Source: Yoonia maritima
GTDB taxonomy: Bacteria > Pseudomonadota > Alphaproteobacteria > Rhodobacterales > Rhodobacteraceae
Length of the DNA: 64,000 nt
Direction: 5' to 3'
Assembly (NCBI RefSeq): GCF_002933395.1
Contig: NZ_PKFN01000009.1
Location: 124,001-188,000 of the forward strand
Position numbers and translations under genes: made by a program. Each line of letters begins with the position of its first letter. Within the stretch, counting starts at the first letter, position 1. Below are positions 53,021 to 61,274 of the stretch, one piece after another. Below the pieces are notes generated by a model, which saw only the letters and a list, made by a program, of their open reading frames with translations, ran no database searches and had not been told where the DNA came from.

Positions 53021-55254
53021 TAAACAAGCCAATCGGCAACGGCGCGGCGCACCGATTGATCGCCACGCGCGATTGCCTCGTCCATGACGGCCTTAACTTC
53101 GTCCAGATCAACGCGGCGCAACAAGTGCTTTACCGGTCCAACCGAAGCTGGGCGCATCGATAGCGTGCGCAGTCCGAGCGCGGCAAAGCACAGAGCTTCG
53201 ACAGGGCGTCCGGCATCTTCGCCGCAGAACGACAGGGCTGTATTGGAAGCATTGCAGCGGTCAATCACTTGGCTGATAAAGGACAAAAAGCTGACGTTGA
53301 GCGTGTCATAGCGTTTACGCACCCGTTCGTTTTCCCGATCAGCAGCAAAGAAGAACTGTTTCAGGTCGTTGCCGCCGATTGAGATAAAGTCGACCTCTTC
53401 AAAGAATATATCTGGGGCAAAACCCAAGGAGGGTGTTTCCAGCATTGCGCCGACCTCTAGCGAGGATGGTAAGCTGTGACCCAAGATTTTTTCGCGCGCG
53501 ATGGCTTTGTCCATCTCGGCCTTGGCCGCGCGAAATTCTTCGAGTTGGGTAATGAAGGGGAACATAACGGCCAGCGGCCCGCCATCTGCGGCGCGTAAGA
53601 GGGCCTGCAGCTGCATCCGTAGCACACCGGGTTTATCCAGCCCCACGCGAATCGCACGCCAGCCCATGGCAGGGTTGGGTTCATCGTTGGGCTTCATGTA
53701 GGGCAGGACTTTGTCTGATCCGATATCAAGGGTGCGGAACGCAACGCGCTTGCCGTTCGCAGATTTCACAACCCGTGAATAAAGGGCCGATAATTCGGCA
53801 CGACGCGGCATTTTATTGCGCACTAAGAACTGTAGTTCGGTACGGAACAGCCCGACGCCTTCGGCACCCGAACCTTCCAACGACGGCAGGTCTGCAATCA
53901 GCCCCGCATTCATTTGAAGCGAGATCGTCGTGCCGCATTTCGTTGTCGCGGGGAGATCGCGAATTGATGCATAGCGTTCTTGGGCGCGGGTTTGCATCGC
54001 GAGTTTATCGCGGAACGCGCCATGCACGGTTTCGTCAGGCCGTAGGTGCGCGATTCCTTGGTCGCCATCGACAAGGATCGGGTCGCCGTTTAGCGCTTCT
54101 CGGGTGATGCCTTTGGCGTTGATGATCAAGGGGATCGCCCAAGCCCGCGCCACAATGGCTGCATGGCTACCGACGGAGCCTTCTTCAAGAACGATTCCCT
54201 TTAGGGCTTTCCCGTATTCAAGCAGTTCACCGGGGCCGATATTGCGGGCCACCAGAATTGGATTTTCTGGCATATCATTGCGCGCGTCTGCACCTTGCCC
54301 GGTCAGGATGCGAAGCAGGCGGTTGGATAGGTCATCTAGATCATGCAACCGTTCGCGCAAGTATGCATCGCCAGCTTGGTTAAGGCGTGTACGCGCAAGC
54401 GATTGTTCCTTTTCGACGGCTGCCTCGGCCGATAGCCCGTTAGAGACATCGGCTTCCATCCGGCGCATCCAGCTGCCAGAATTGGCGAACATGCGGTATG
54501 CTTCAAGAACTTCGGCTTGATCTGCATCCGCGGAACGCGCCCCGAGCAGCATATGATCGACTGATTTACGTAGCTTTTCGACACCATCGCGCAGATGTGC
54601 CAGTTCTACATCAGGATCGTCCGAGATTGGATTCGTGACGACCACGCGTGGTTCATGCAAGAATACGCAGCCTTCGCTAGCACCTTCTTGGGCGACTGAC
54701 CCACGGAGCATGACATGCTGTTGATGGCGGGCCGATAGGGCGGCACCTTCGCCGACGAATGCACCCAATTCGGTCATTTCGGCAAGAACCATTGCAACAA
54801 TTTCAAGCGCGTATACTTCGTCAGCGGAGAATTCGCGGGCCGCTTTGGACTGGACAACAAGCACACCCATGGCGTCGCCGAGACGTTGAATAGGAACACC
54901 ACAGAACGATGAATACCGTTCTTCGCCCGTTTCAGGCATGTAGCGGAAACCTTTTTCGGCGGGCGCGTCAGCGGTGTTAATGACTGTCCTGCTTTTGGCG
55001 GTGCGGCCAACCAGACCTTCGCCAAGGCGCATCCGGGTTTGGTGGACCGCCTCGGCTTGCAGGCCTTTGGTCGCACATAGTTCAAGCGTTTCAGAATCAC
55101 GGAAGAGATAGATCGAGCAAACCTCGGTCATCATCGAGGTCGCGATAAGATCTACGACTTCATCTAGACGGGCTTGGCCTTCGTTATCAGCGGCCAACGC
55201 CTCGCGTAGGCGGCCAAGCAGCTTGCGGCTCTCGGTTTCAATCCGTTCTGGCAT
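53011..55254 (-). CDS. ptsP: Phosphoenolpyruvate-protein phosphotransferase PtsP (EI-Ntr) with GAF domain
   Basis: A 747-residue enzyme I of the nitrogen PTS. The N-terminal GAF domain (about residues 15-160) is followed by the PEP-utilising N-terminal domain. The phospho-histidine domain carries His364 in EGSVGSHAAIVARAW. The TIM-barrel C-terminal domain has GVGLFRTELQFL and VDFISIGGNDLKQF, and ends with the CGEDAGRP signature. It passes phosphate from PEP to NPr and EIIA-Ntr, controlling potassium, carbon storage and nitrogen responses. GGGGGACC precedes the ATG. lysC lies just upstream in the same direction. Confidence 0.96.
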   Translation of the reverse strand: MPERIETESRKLLGRLREALAADNEGQARLDEVVDLIATSMMTEVCSIYLFRDSETLELCATKGLQAEAVHQTRMRLGEGLVGRTAKSRTVINTADAPAEKGFRYMPETGEERYSSFCGVPIQRLGDAMGVLVVQSKAAREFSADEVYALEIVAMVLAEMTELGAFVGEGAALSARHQQHVMLRGSVAQEGASEGCVFLHEPRVVVTNPISDDPDVELAHLRDGVEKLRKSVDHMLLGARSADADQAEVLEAYRMFANSGSWMRRMEADVSNGLSAEAAVEKEQSLARTRLNQAGDAYLRERLHDLDDLSNRLLRILTGQGADARNDMPENPILVARNIGPGELLEYGKALKGIVLEEGSVGSHAAIVARAWAIPLIINAKGITREALNGDPILVDGDQGIAHLRPDETVHGAFRDKLAMQTRAQERYASIRDLPATTKCGTTISLQMNAGLIADLPSLEGSGAEGVGLFRTELQFLVRNKMPRRAELSALYSRVVKSANGKRVAFRTLDIGSDKVLPYMKPNDEPNPAMGWRAIRVGLDKPGVLRMQLQALLRAADGGPLAVMFPFITQLEEFRAAKAEMDKAIAREKILGHSLPSSLEVGAMLETPSLGFAPDIFFEEVDFISIGGNDLKQFFFAADRENERVRKRYDTLNVSFLSFISQVIDRCNASNTALSFCGEDAGRPVEALCFAALGLRTLSMRPASVGPVKHLLRRVDLDEVKAVMDEAIARGDQSVRRAVADWLVYQV

Positions 55255-55289
55255 TGGTCCCCCGTTGACGGCGAACCGATCGTTTACGA

Positions 55290-56528
55290 TCAGCTAGCCT
55301 TTTCCAATTCGAATGCATCATGCAGGGCCTGAACGGCAAGTTCCATGTATTTTCGATCAATCAGTACGGAAATTTTAATCTCTGAGGTTGTAATGACTTT
55401 AATGTTCACACCTTCAGCGGATAAAACTTCGAACATTTTCGCCGCCACCCCTGTGTGGCTGCGCATGCCGATGCCCACGACTGATACTTTTGCAACGCCT
55501 TCATCCGCGACAAGATCGTGGTAATTGATGTCGCCTTTGTCTTTGGCCTCTTGCATCGCTTTTTCGGCGCGCACGACCTGATCAACCGGGCAAGAGAACG
55601 TCATGTCTGTGCGTCCTTCTTCCGAGATGTTCTGCACGATCATGTCGACGTTAACACCGGCGTCAGACAGTGGGCCAAAGATCGCGGCGGCGATGCCGGG
55701 GCGGTCAGCGACCGAAATCAGGGTCATTTTTGCTTCGTCACGGGAATAGGCCACACCGGCCACGACGTTGGATTCCATGATTTCCTCCTCATCGCAGACG
55801 AGCGTACCTGCTGCGTCCGATGGTTCCTCAAAAGATGATAGCACGCGCAGGCGTACCTTATAGCGCATCGCCAATTCGACCGAGCGCGTTTGCAATACTT
55901 TTGCGCCAAGCGATGCCAGTTCGAGCATTTCTTCAAATGCGATTTTGTCGAGCTTGCGGGCCTTTTTGGTGATCCGCGGGTCAGTCGTATAAACGCCATC
56001 TACGTCGGTGTAGATATCGCAACGTTCCGCGCCGAAAGCGGCTGCAAATGCGACGGCTGTGGTGTCTGACCCACCGCGACCCAATGTCGTGATGCGGCCT
56101 TCGGGGCTGATCCCTTGGAAGCCTGCAACGACCGCAACTTTCATGCCTTCACCGAACTTGGCGTTGATATTGTCGGTTGGGATTTCTTCGATCCGTGCGT
56201 TTGAATGCGCAGATGTCGTTTGTACCGGAACCTGCCAACCCTGCCAGCTGCGTGCGGGAATTTCCATTTCCTGCAAACGAAGCGCCATGAGGCCAGCGGT
56301 GACGTTTTCACCCGAAGATACAATCGCATCATATTCGCGTGCGTCATAAAGCGGGGATGTTTCGTTGACCCAACCGACCAGTTCGTTGGTCTTTCCGGAC
56401 ATGGCAGAAACGATGACGATGACGTCATATCCGTTGGCGACCTCGACGGCGACGCGTTTTGCCGCACGGGCGATCCGGTCAAGATTGGCAACCGATGTGC
56501 CGCCAAATTTCATTACAAGCGTTGGCAT
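55290..56528 (-). CDS. lysC: Aspartate kinase
   Basis: A 412-residue monofunctional aspartokinase. The catalytic N-terminal domain has KFGGTSVANLDRI and the ITTLGRGGSDTTAVAFAAAF motif. Two C-terminal ACT domains (about residues 265-410) bind the feedback inhibitors lysine and threonine. The enzyme phosphorylates aspartate at the entry of the lysine, threonine and methionine pathway. thrC of the same pathway lies at 41136. It precedes ptsP by 35 bases, a gene pairing common in Rhodobacteraceae. Confidence 0.96.
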   Translation of the reverse strand: MPTLVMKFGGTSVANLDRIARAAKRVAVEVANGYDVIVIVSAMSGKTNELVGWVNETSPLYDAREYDAIVSSGENVTAGLMALRLQEMEIPARSWQGWQVPVQTTSAHSNARIEEIPTDNINAKFGEGMKVAVVAGFQGISPEGRITTLGRGGSDTTAVAFAAAFGAERCDIYTDVDGVYTTDPRITKKARKLDKIAFEEMLELASLGAKVLQTRSVELAMRYKVRLRVLSSFEEPSDAAGTLVCDEEEIMESNVVAGVAYSRDEAKMTLISVADRPGIAAAIFGPLSDAGVNVDMIVQNISEEGRTDMTFSCPVDQVVRAEKAMQEAKDKGDINYHDLVADEGVAKVSVVGIGMRSHTGVAAKMFEVLSAEGVNIKVITTSEIKISVLIDRKYMELAVQALHDAFELEKAS

Positions 56529-56629
56529 GGTCGTGTCCCCCGAGGCGTTTCACCCCTGTAGCAATTCCGCAGGTGTCTTAAAGGGGCGCGCGACCAAGGG
56601 CAATGCGCAACTGACACTATTCCGTGCCG

Positions 56630-57034
56630 CTAGTTGGTCTTTTTGCGGGGGATAAACGGAAGAGGTAGAACCGGGATGCCATCATCGACCAGTTTCTTTG
56701 CATCTTCTAGTTTTGCTTCGCCGTAAATCGGGCGCTCTGGCTTGATCCCGTCGTGCATGTCGCGGGCTTCTTTGACGAATGAATTCCCAACGTAGTCAGA
56801 GCTGCTTTCGACTTTGTCGCGCAGTTCTTCGATCGGGCTTTTTGTCGTTTTAGGCACGGCAATTTCTGATGATTTGCTCACCGCAGGTGCCATGATCGAT
56901 TTTGTCACGGCAGTTGAACCGCATGTGTCGCAATTAATCATACCGGCGTTGCTTAGTTTTTCAAAAGCATCGCCAGATTGGAACCAGCTTTCAAAAGCAT
57001 GGTCTTGGTCACATTTGAGATTAAAGCGGATCAT
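56630..57034 (-). CDS. DUF1178 family protein
   Basis: A 134-residue protein beginning MIRFNLKCDQDHAFESWF, the DUF1178 signature. A CDTCGS pair forms a likely zinc site together with Cys8. A low-complexity Lys/Ser/Ala linker and the conserved VGNSFVKEARDMHDG helix follow, then a Pro-rich end. The function is unknown in general. The Nudix gene lies 42 bases upstream in the same direction and the two may form an operon. Confidence 0.92.
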   Translation of the reverse strand: MIRFNLKCDQDHAFESWFQSGDAFEKLSNAGMINCDTCGSTAVTKSIMAPAVSKSSEIAVPKTTKSPIEELRDKVESSSDYVGNSFVKEARDMHDGIKPERPIYGEAKLEDAKKLVDDGIPVLPLPFIPRKKTN

Positions 57035-57076
57035 GGCGTTTAAATAGGTGTTTTACAGGCGCTTGCAAGCCTGCCG

Positions 57077-57550
57077 TTAGTGCAGGACGTTCTGCGGCTT
57101 GAACGACGCAACAATGCGTTTGAGTTCGGGTTCTTGTAATTTTTTCGCTGCTTTCTTGGGGCTGAGCCATTTACGTTTGCGTTGCCCTTTTTCGGGCCAA
57201 TCGCTTAGCACGTTACGCACGTGAACCGGGTAGACCATCACCACGATAGGCGCAGTCCCGGATTTTAGCGGCTTAACGTAACTATAGACCCCAAGACAGC
57301 GATCAATTGCGTCGCCAGTGATCCCTGCTTCTTCATAGGCTTCTGTCGCCGCAGCCTGTGCCGGGGTTTGTTTGTGCATGGGCCAGCCTTTGGGCAAAAT
57401 CCAGCGGCCCGTATTGCGCGTTGTTACGATGCAGATCTCAATGTTATCGTTGTGCATCCGCCAACATAGCGCCGCGAATTGCGCACGTACGTCCGTTTTT
57501 CGTCCAGCCCGAAGCTTAATAGGGAGTTGACGGAAAGCGATTTTTGCCAT
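57077..57550 (-). CDS. Nudix hydrolase (diphosphoinositol polyphosphate phosphohydrolase-like)
   Basis: A 157-residue Nudix protein. The box begins GWPMHKQTPAQAAATEAYEE at residue 55 and has the catalytic glutamates at 70, 73 and 74. The usual Glu and Arg of the consensus are replaced by Gln61 and Thr69, as in the DIPP/YfcD-like subgroup that begins WILPKGWP. It should hydrolyse a nucleoside or inositol diphosphate-type substrate, not identifiable here. GGAACC precedes the ATG. The start codon at 57548-57550 lies within the palindrome CATG opposite the upstream candidate start of the divergent amidohydrolase gene. Confidence 0.9.
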   Translation of the reverse strand: MAKIAFRQLPIKLRAGRKTDVRAQFAALCWRMHNDNIEICIVTTRNTGRWILPKGWPMHKQTPAQAAATEAYEEAGITGDAIDRCLGVYSYVKPLKSGTAPIVVMVYPVHVRNVLSDWPEKGQRKRKWLSPKKAAKKLQEPELKRIVASFKPQNVLH

Positions 57551-57584
57551 GGTTCCATTCTTGATTTGGGGTACACCCCGAAAG

Positions 57585-58742
57585 ATGCAGGACGTTACGC
57601 ATGCCCCGCTTGCACAGGCAAGCCCTTTCCCACGCTTTATTGGGTCCGAGATCTATCGGAACTCGAGCTATGGCGCATGGCATCCGTTGCGTGTTCCACG
57701 GGTTTCGACGGTCATGGATTTGTCCCGCGCGATGGGGGGGCTTCCTGCGGCACAGTTTATCACGAGTCCCCGTGCAAAGCCTGCCGCGCTGACTGGATTT
57801 CACACGGATCAGTATATCGCGGCCTTACAAGCAGCCGAAATCGCGCAGGCTGTGAGTGATGAGACACGGGCGCGTCATGCGCTTGGCACGCCGTCTAATC
57901 CAATCTTCACTGAAATGTATCGTCGTCCTGCGACCTCGGCTGGGGCGTCGTTATTGGCGGGTGAATTATTGTCCAAGGGAGGTGTCATTTATTCACCGGC
58001 AGGCGGCACCCATCATGGCATGCCAGATCGTGCGAATGGTTTTTGTTATTTGAACGACCCTGTGCTGGCGATCCAATCGCTGCGTCGTGGTGGTGCGCAG
58101 CGTATTGCTTATGTTGATATCGACGCGCATCACGCTGACGGGGTTGAACATGCGTTTGCGGCTGACCCCGACACCCTGTTGATTTCTGTACACGAGGCTA
58201 ATCGTTGGCCCCGAACAGGTGCGTTGGCTGATTGCGGGGTAGGGCAGGTGTTCAATTTGCCGGTTCCAGCAGGGATGAATGACGATGGCATGGCATTGAT
58301 CCGCGATGATTTGATCTTGCCACTGGTCGCGGGTTTTCGGCCCGATGCTGTTGTCCTGCAATGCGGTGCGGATGCTGTGACCGAAGACCCGCAATCGCGG
58401 CTTTGTCTGTCAAACAACGCGCATTGGGCAATTGTTCAGGCATTGGCCACCATGGCCCCGCGCTATCTGGTATTGGGGGGCGGGGGGTATAATCCTTGGT
58501 CGGTTGGCAGATTATGGGCTGGCGTATGGGCGACATTGCAAGGGGCTGATATCCCAGACCGTCTGCCCGACGTAGCACAGGATGTTTTGCGGACGTTAAC
58601 GTGGCAGACCCCGCAACGTACCCGCCAGCCAGAACCACATTGGATCACAACGCTACGGGATGATCCTCGCCTGGGTTCAATTGACGCTGATATTCGCAGT
58701 GGTTTGCAGGTTTTGGCCGCACGTGCGCGGCAATGGGTCTAG
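57585..58742 (+). CDS. Histone deacetylase-like amidohydrolase (AcuC family)
   Basis: A 385-residue zinc amidohydrolase started at ATG 57585; ATG 57549 would add 12 residues and overlap the divergent Nudix start. FIGSEIYRNSSYGAWHP opens the domain. The active site shows GGTHHGMPDRANGFCYLND with the His-His pair, and the zinc-ligand motif YVDIDAHHADG. LVLGGGGYNP marks the end of the fold. Bacterial members deacetylate small molecules such as acetylpolyamines, or proteins such as acetyl-CoA synthetase in the AcuC case. modA begins 38 bases after the stop in the same direction. Confidence 0.92.
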   Translation: MQDVTHAPLAQASPFPRFIGSEIYRNSSYGAWHPLRVPRVSTVMDLSRAMGGLPAAQFITSPRAKPAALTGFHTDQYIAALQAAEIAQAVSDETRARHALGTPSNPIFTEMYRRPATSAGASLLAGELLSKGGVIYSPAGGTHHGMPDRANGFCYLNDPVLAIQSLRRGGAQRIAYVDIDAHHADGVEHAFAADPDTLLISVHEANRWPRTGALADCGVGQVFNLPVPAGMNDDGMALIRDDLILPLVAGFRPDAVVLQCGADAVTEDPQSRLCLSNNAHWAIVQALATMAPRYLVLGGGGYNPWSVGRLWAGVWATLQGADIPDRLPDVAQDVLRTLTWQTPQRTRQPEPHWITTLRDDPRLGSIDADIRSGLQVLAARARQWV

Positions 58743-58780
58743 GCCTTGCGAATGGCTGCGAACGCCCCGATAGTCGCGGC

Positions 58781-59521
58781 ATGTTGATCCGACCCTTCAT
58801 CACTATGATTTGCCTTGCGCTTTTCAGCGCTCAGACCGCGCGGGCAGAGGTTTTGGTCTTTGCGGCCGCAAGCCTCAAGGAACCCGTGGATGCGATGGCG
58901 TCGCAGTTCCCTGATGTCGTCGTTTCATACGCTGGTAGCGGCACGCTTGCTCGGCAGGTCAGTCAAGGCGCACCAGCCGATGTGGTGCTGTTGGCGAATG
59001 CGGATTGGATGAATTACTTGCGCGACGGTGATCATGTGCAGCCGCATACGGTCAGTGATTTTGCAAGCAACGGTTTGGTTCTTATTGGTCCTGCGACCTC
59101 AAATGATGTGTCACTGGCCGCCGATGGGATATCGAATGCGCTGGGCGGTGGGCGTATTGCCGTTGGCCTGACCAATGCAGTGCCTGCCGGCATTTATGCA
59201 AAAGAGGCGCTGATCCATTTAGGTCTGTGGGATCAGTTTGCCGGGCAATTGGCCGAAGTTGATAATGTGCGTGCGGCACTGGCGCTCGTTGCACGTGGAC
59301 AAGCCCCGCTAGGTATCGTCTATGCAACCGATGCGCGGATATCTGACGCGGTGCGCGTGGTCGCGAATTTTCCGCAAGAGAGCCACACGCCGATCCGCTA
59401 TACGGGTGCGTTGACGCCTGACGCAGGCAACGATGCCGCAACATTCTGGGCCTTTGTCACTGGAATTGAAGGGCAAGCGATTATGGCAGAGGCTGGTTTT
59501 CTGCCCCCAGTTTCACAATGA
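58781..59521 (+). CDS. modA: Molybdate ABC transporter substrate-binding protein ModA
   Basis: A 246-residue periplasmic binding protein started at ATG 58781, which gives a proper signal peptide (ending AQTARAE near residue 23). Earlier in-frame codons overlap the previous gene. Type II binding-protein motifs are LVFAAASLKEPVDAMA, VSYAGSGTLARQVSQGAPAD and APLGIVYATDA. It binds the molybdate oxyanion and delivers it to ModBC. The stop overlaps the modB start (ATGA). Confidence 0.95.
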   Translation: MLIRPFITMICLALFSAQTARAEVLVFAAASLKEPVDAMASQFPDVVVSYAGSGTLARQVSQGAPADVVLLANADWMNYLRDGDHVQPHTVSDFASNGLVLIGPATSNDVSLAADGISNALGGGRIAVGLTNAVPAGIYAKEALIHLGLWDQFAGQLAEVDNVRAALALVARGQAPLGIVYATDARISDAVRVVANFPQESHTPIRYTGALTPDAGNDAATFWAFVTGIEGQAIMAEAGFLPPVSQ

Positions 59522-60213
59522 TGGACCTTTTGGGACCGTCCGGATGGGCAGCGATCATGCTGTCGTTGCGCGTGGCTGTTGTGGCCATGATCTGTGCACT
59601 GCCCCTAGCGATTGGTGCCGCGTATTTGCTGGCGCGAAAACGGTTTTTCGGGCGGCAACTTTTAAATGGCATCGTCCATTTGCCGTTGGTTTTGCCGCCA
59701 GTCGTGACGGGCTATTTGCTGTTGGTGACCTTTGGAAAACAGGGACCGATTGGCAGCTTTCTTGAACAGGTGTTTGGTATCTCTTTGGGGTTTCGTTGGA
59801 CTGGTGCGGCGCTGGCGGCGGCAGTCATGGCATTCCCACTGATGGTACGGGCAATCCGCCTTGGGATCGAGGCTGTCGATCCGGGGTTAGAGGACGCTGC
59901 CGCGACGCTTGGTGCGTCGCGGACACGGGTTTTTATGACGGTGACCTTGCCTTTGATCTTGCCTAGCATTCTGGCAGGCGCAGTTCTTGGATTTGCCAAG
60001 GCGCTGGGCGAATTTGGTGCGACGATTACCTTTGTTGCGGCCATTCCGGGACAAACCCAAACGATCCCATCGGCGATCTACGGACTGCTGCAAGTTCCGG
60101 GCAGTGAACCCGCTGTCCTTGGATTGGTGACTGTCGCCATCATCCTTGCCATGGGGGCTTTGCTGATTTCAGAATGGCTGTCGCACCGCATGGCGCGCAG
60201 GGTGGGGCGCTGA
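59518..60213 (+). CDS. modB: Molybdate ABC transporter permease ModB
   Basis: A 231-residue inner-membrane permease with five or six helices. The coupling EAA loop is LEDAAATLGASRTRVFMTVT, followed by LPLILPSILAGAVLGFAKA and GEFGATITFVAAIPGQTQT, highly typical of ModB. It forms the channel of the molybdate importer. It overlaps modA by 4 bases and shares one base with modC (TGATG). Confidence 0.96.
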   Translation: MMDLLGPSGWAAIMLSLRVAVVAMICALPLAIGAAYLLARKRFFGRQLLNGIVHLPLVLPPVVTGYLLLVTFGKQGPIGSFLEQVFGISLGFRWTGAALAAAVMAFPLMVRAIRLGIEAVDPGLEDAAATLGASRTRVFMTVTLPLILPSILAGAVLGFAKALGEFGATITFVAAIPGQTQTIPSAIYGLLQVPGSEPAVLGLVTVAIILAMGALLISEWLSHRMARRVGR

Positions 60214-61274
60214 TGCTGCGTATCTGTGTTCAGAAAACTCAAGGACAATTCGGACTGGACGTCGATATCAATGCGCCTGCTGGCGTGACGGCGATTTTCG
60301 GTCGGTCTGGTTCGGGCAAGACGACACTGGTGAATGCGATCGCGGGATTGTCGCGGCCTGATTCAGGTAAGATTGTCGTGGGCGAAACGGTGCTGTTTGA
60401 CAGTGCTGCACGGGTTAACCTACCGCCACCGCTTCGTCGTGTGGGGTATGTGTTTCAAGATGCACGGCTGTTTCCACATATGTCGGTGCGCCGCAATCTG
60501 ACCTATGGCGGTGACCATGACGCAGCACATGTGATTGATATCTTGGGGCTAGAGCCGCTGTTAGATCGGCGCCCGGCGGGCCTATCTGGCGGTGAACGGC
60601 AGCGCGTCGCGCTGGGGCGTGCATTGATGTGTGACCCGCAAATCTTGCTGATGGATGAGCCACTGGCAGCGCTTGATGCCCCGCGCAAGGCCGAGATTTT
60701 ACCCTATTTTGAACGCCTGCGCGACGAAACCCGTGTTCCAATCATCTATGTCAGTCACGACGTGTCAGAGGTCGCGCGCCTCGCGACGACCTTGGTGGTT
60801 CTGGACGAGGGCAAAGTTGCGATTTCCGGGCCAGTCGGGCAGGTGTTGTCGAGCCCCGAAGTCGTGCCGTTGCTGGGGACGCGGACAGCGGGTGCTGTTA
60901 TTGTTACGCGGGTTGCTGGGCGGTTTTTGGACGATGATCTAACGGAGCTACAGTTTTCAGGTGGGCGTCTTTTGATGCCCGGGCAGTTTGGTGAAATAGG
61001 GCAGTCGCTGCGGATACGGATACCTGCACAGGACGTGATCCTTGCACGCGAAGCACCCACAGGAATGAGCGCGTTGAACGTGCTACCAGTGACGATCACT
61101 GAGGTGCGTCCCGGACGCGGGCCGGGCGTTGCTGTTGGGTTGCGTGCTGGTGACGATCAACTGCTTGCGCGGGTCACAAGACGCAGTGCCGGACGGATGG
61201 AGCTGGCCGTTGGGCAGCAAATCTATGCGATCATCAAGGCCACGGCCGTTGGTCCCGAGGACATCGGCGGCTAA
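60213..61274 (+). CDS. modC: Molybdate ABC transporter ATPase ModC
   Basis: A 353-residue ABC ATPase started at ATG 60213. Walker A GRSGSGKTT is at residues 30-38, the Q-loop is in GYVFQDARLFPHMSV, the ABC signature is LSGGERQRVALGRAL and Walker B is ILLMDEPLAALD, with the H-loop in IIYVSHDVSEV. The C-terminal third (about residues 285-350) is a Mop/TOBE molybdate-binding domain (MSALNVLPVTITEVRPG), which lets ModC sense internal molybdate. It ends in a 4-base overlap with the convergent WaaA-family gene. I see no modE in the window. Confidence 0.96.
   Translation: MLRICVQKTQGQFGLDVDINAPAGVTAIFGRSGSGKTTLVNAIAGLSRPDSGKIVVGETVLFDSAARVNLPPPLRRVGYVFQDARLFPHMSVRRNLTYGGDHDAAHVIDILGLEPLLDRRPAGLSGGERQRVALGRALMCDPQILLMDEPLAALDAPRKAEILPYFERLRDETRVPIIYVSHDVSEVARLATTLVVLDEGKVAISGPVGQVLSSPEVVPLLGTRTAGAVIVTRVAGRFLDDDLTELQFSGGRLLMPGQFGEIGQSLRIRIPAQDVILAREAPTGMSALNVLPVTITEVRPGRGPGVAVGLRAGDDQLLARVTRRSAGRMELAVGQQIYAIIKATAVGPEDIGG

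Noticed and set aside
57056..57073. Hairpin CAGGC/GCCTG between the Nudix and DUF1178 genes as a terminator
   Set aside because: A 5-bp stem with no T-run is too weak, and the genes are only 42 bases apart and probably co-transcribed.
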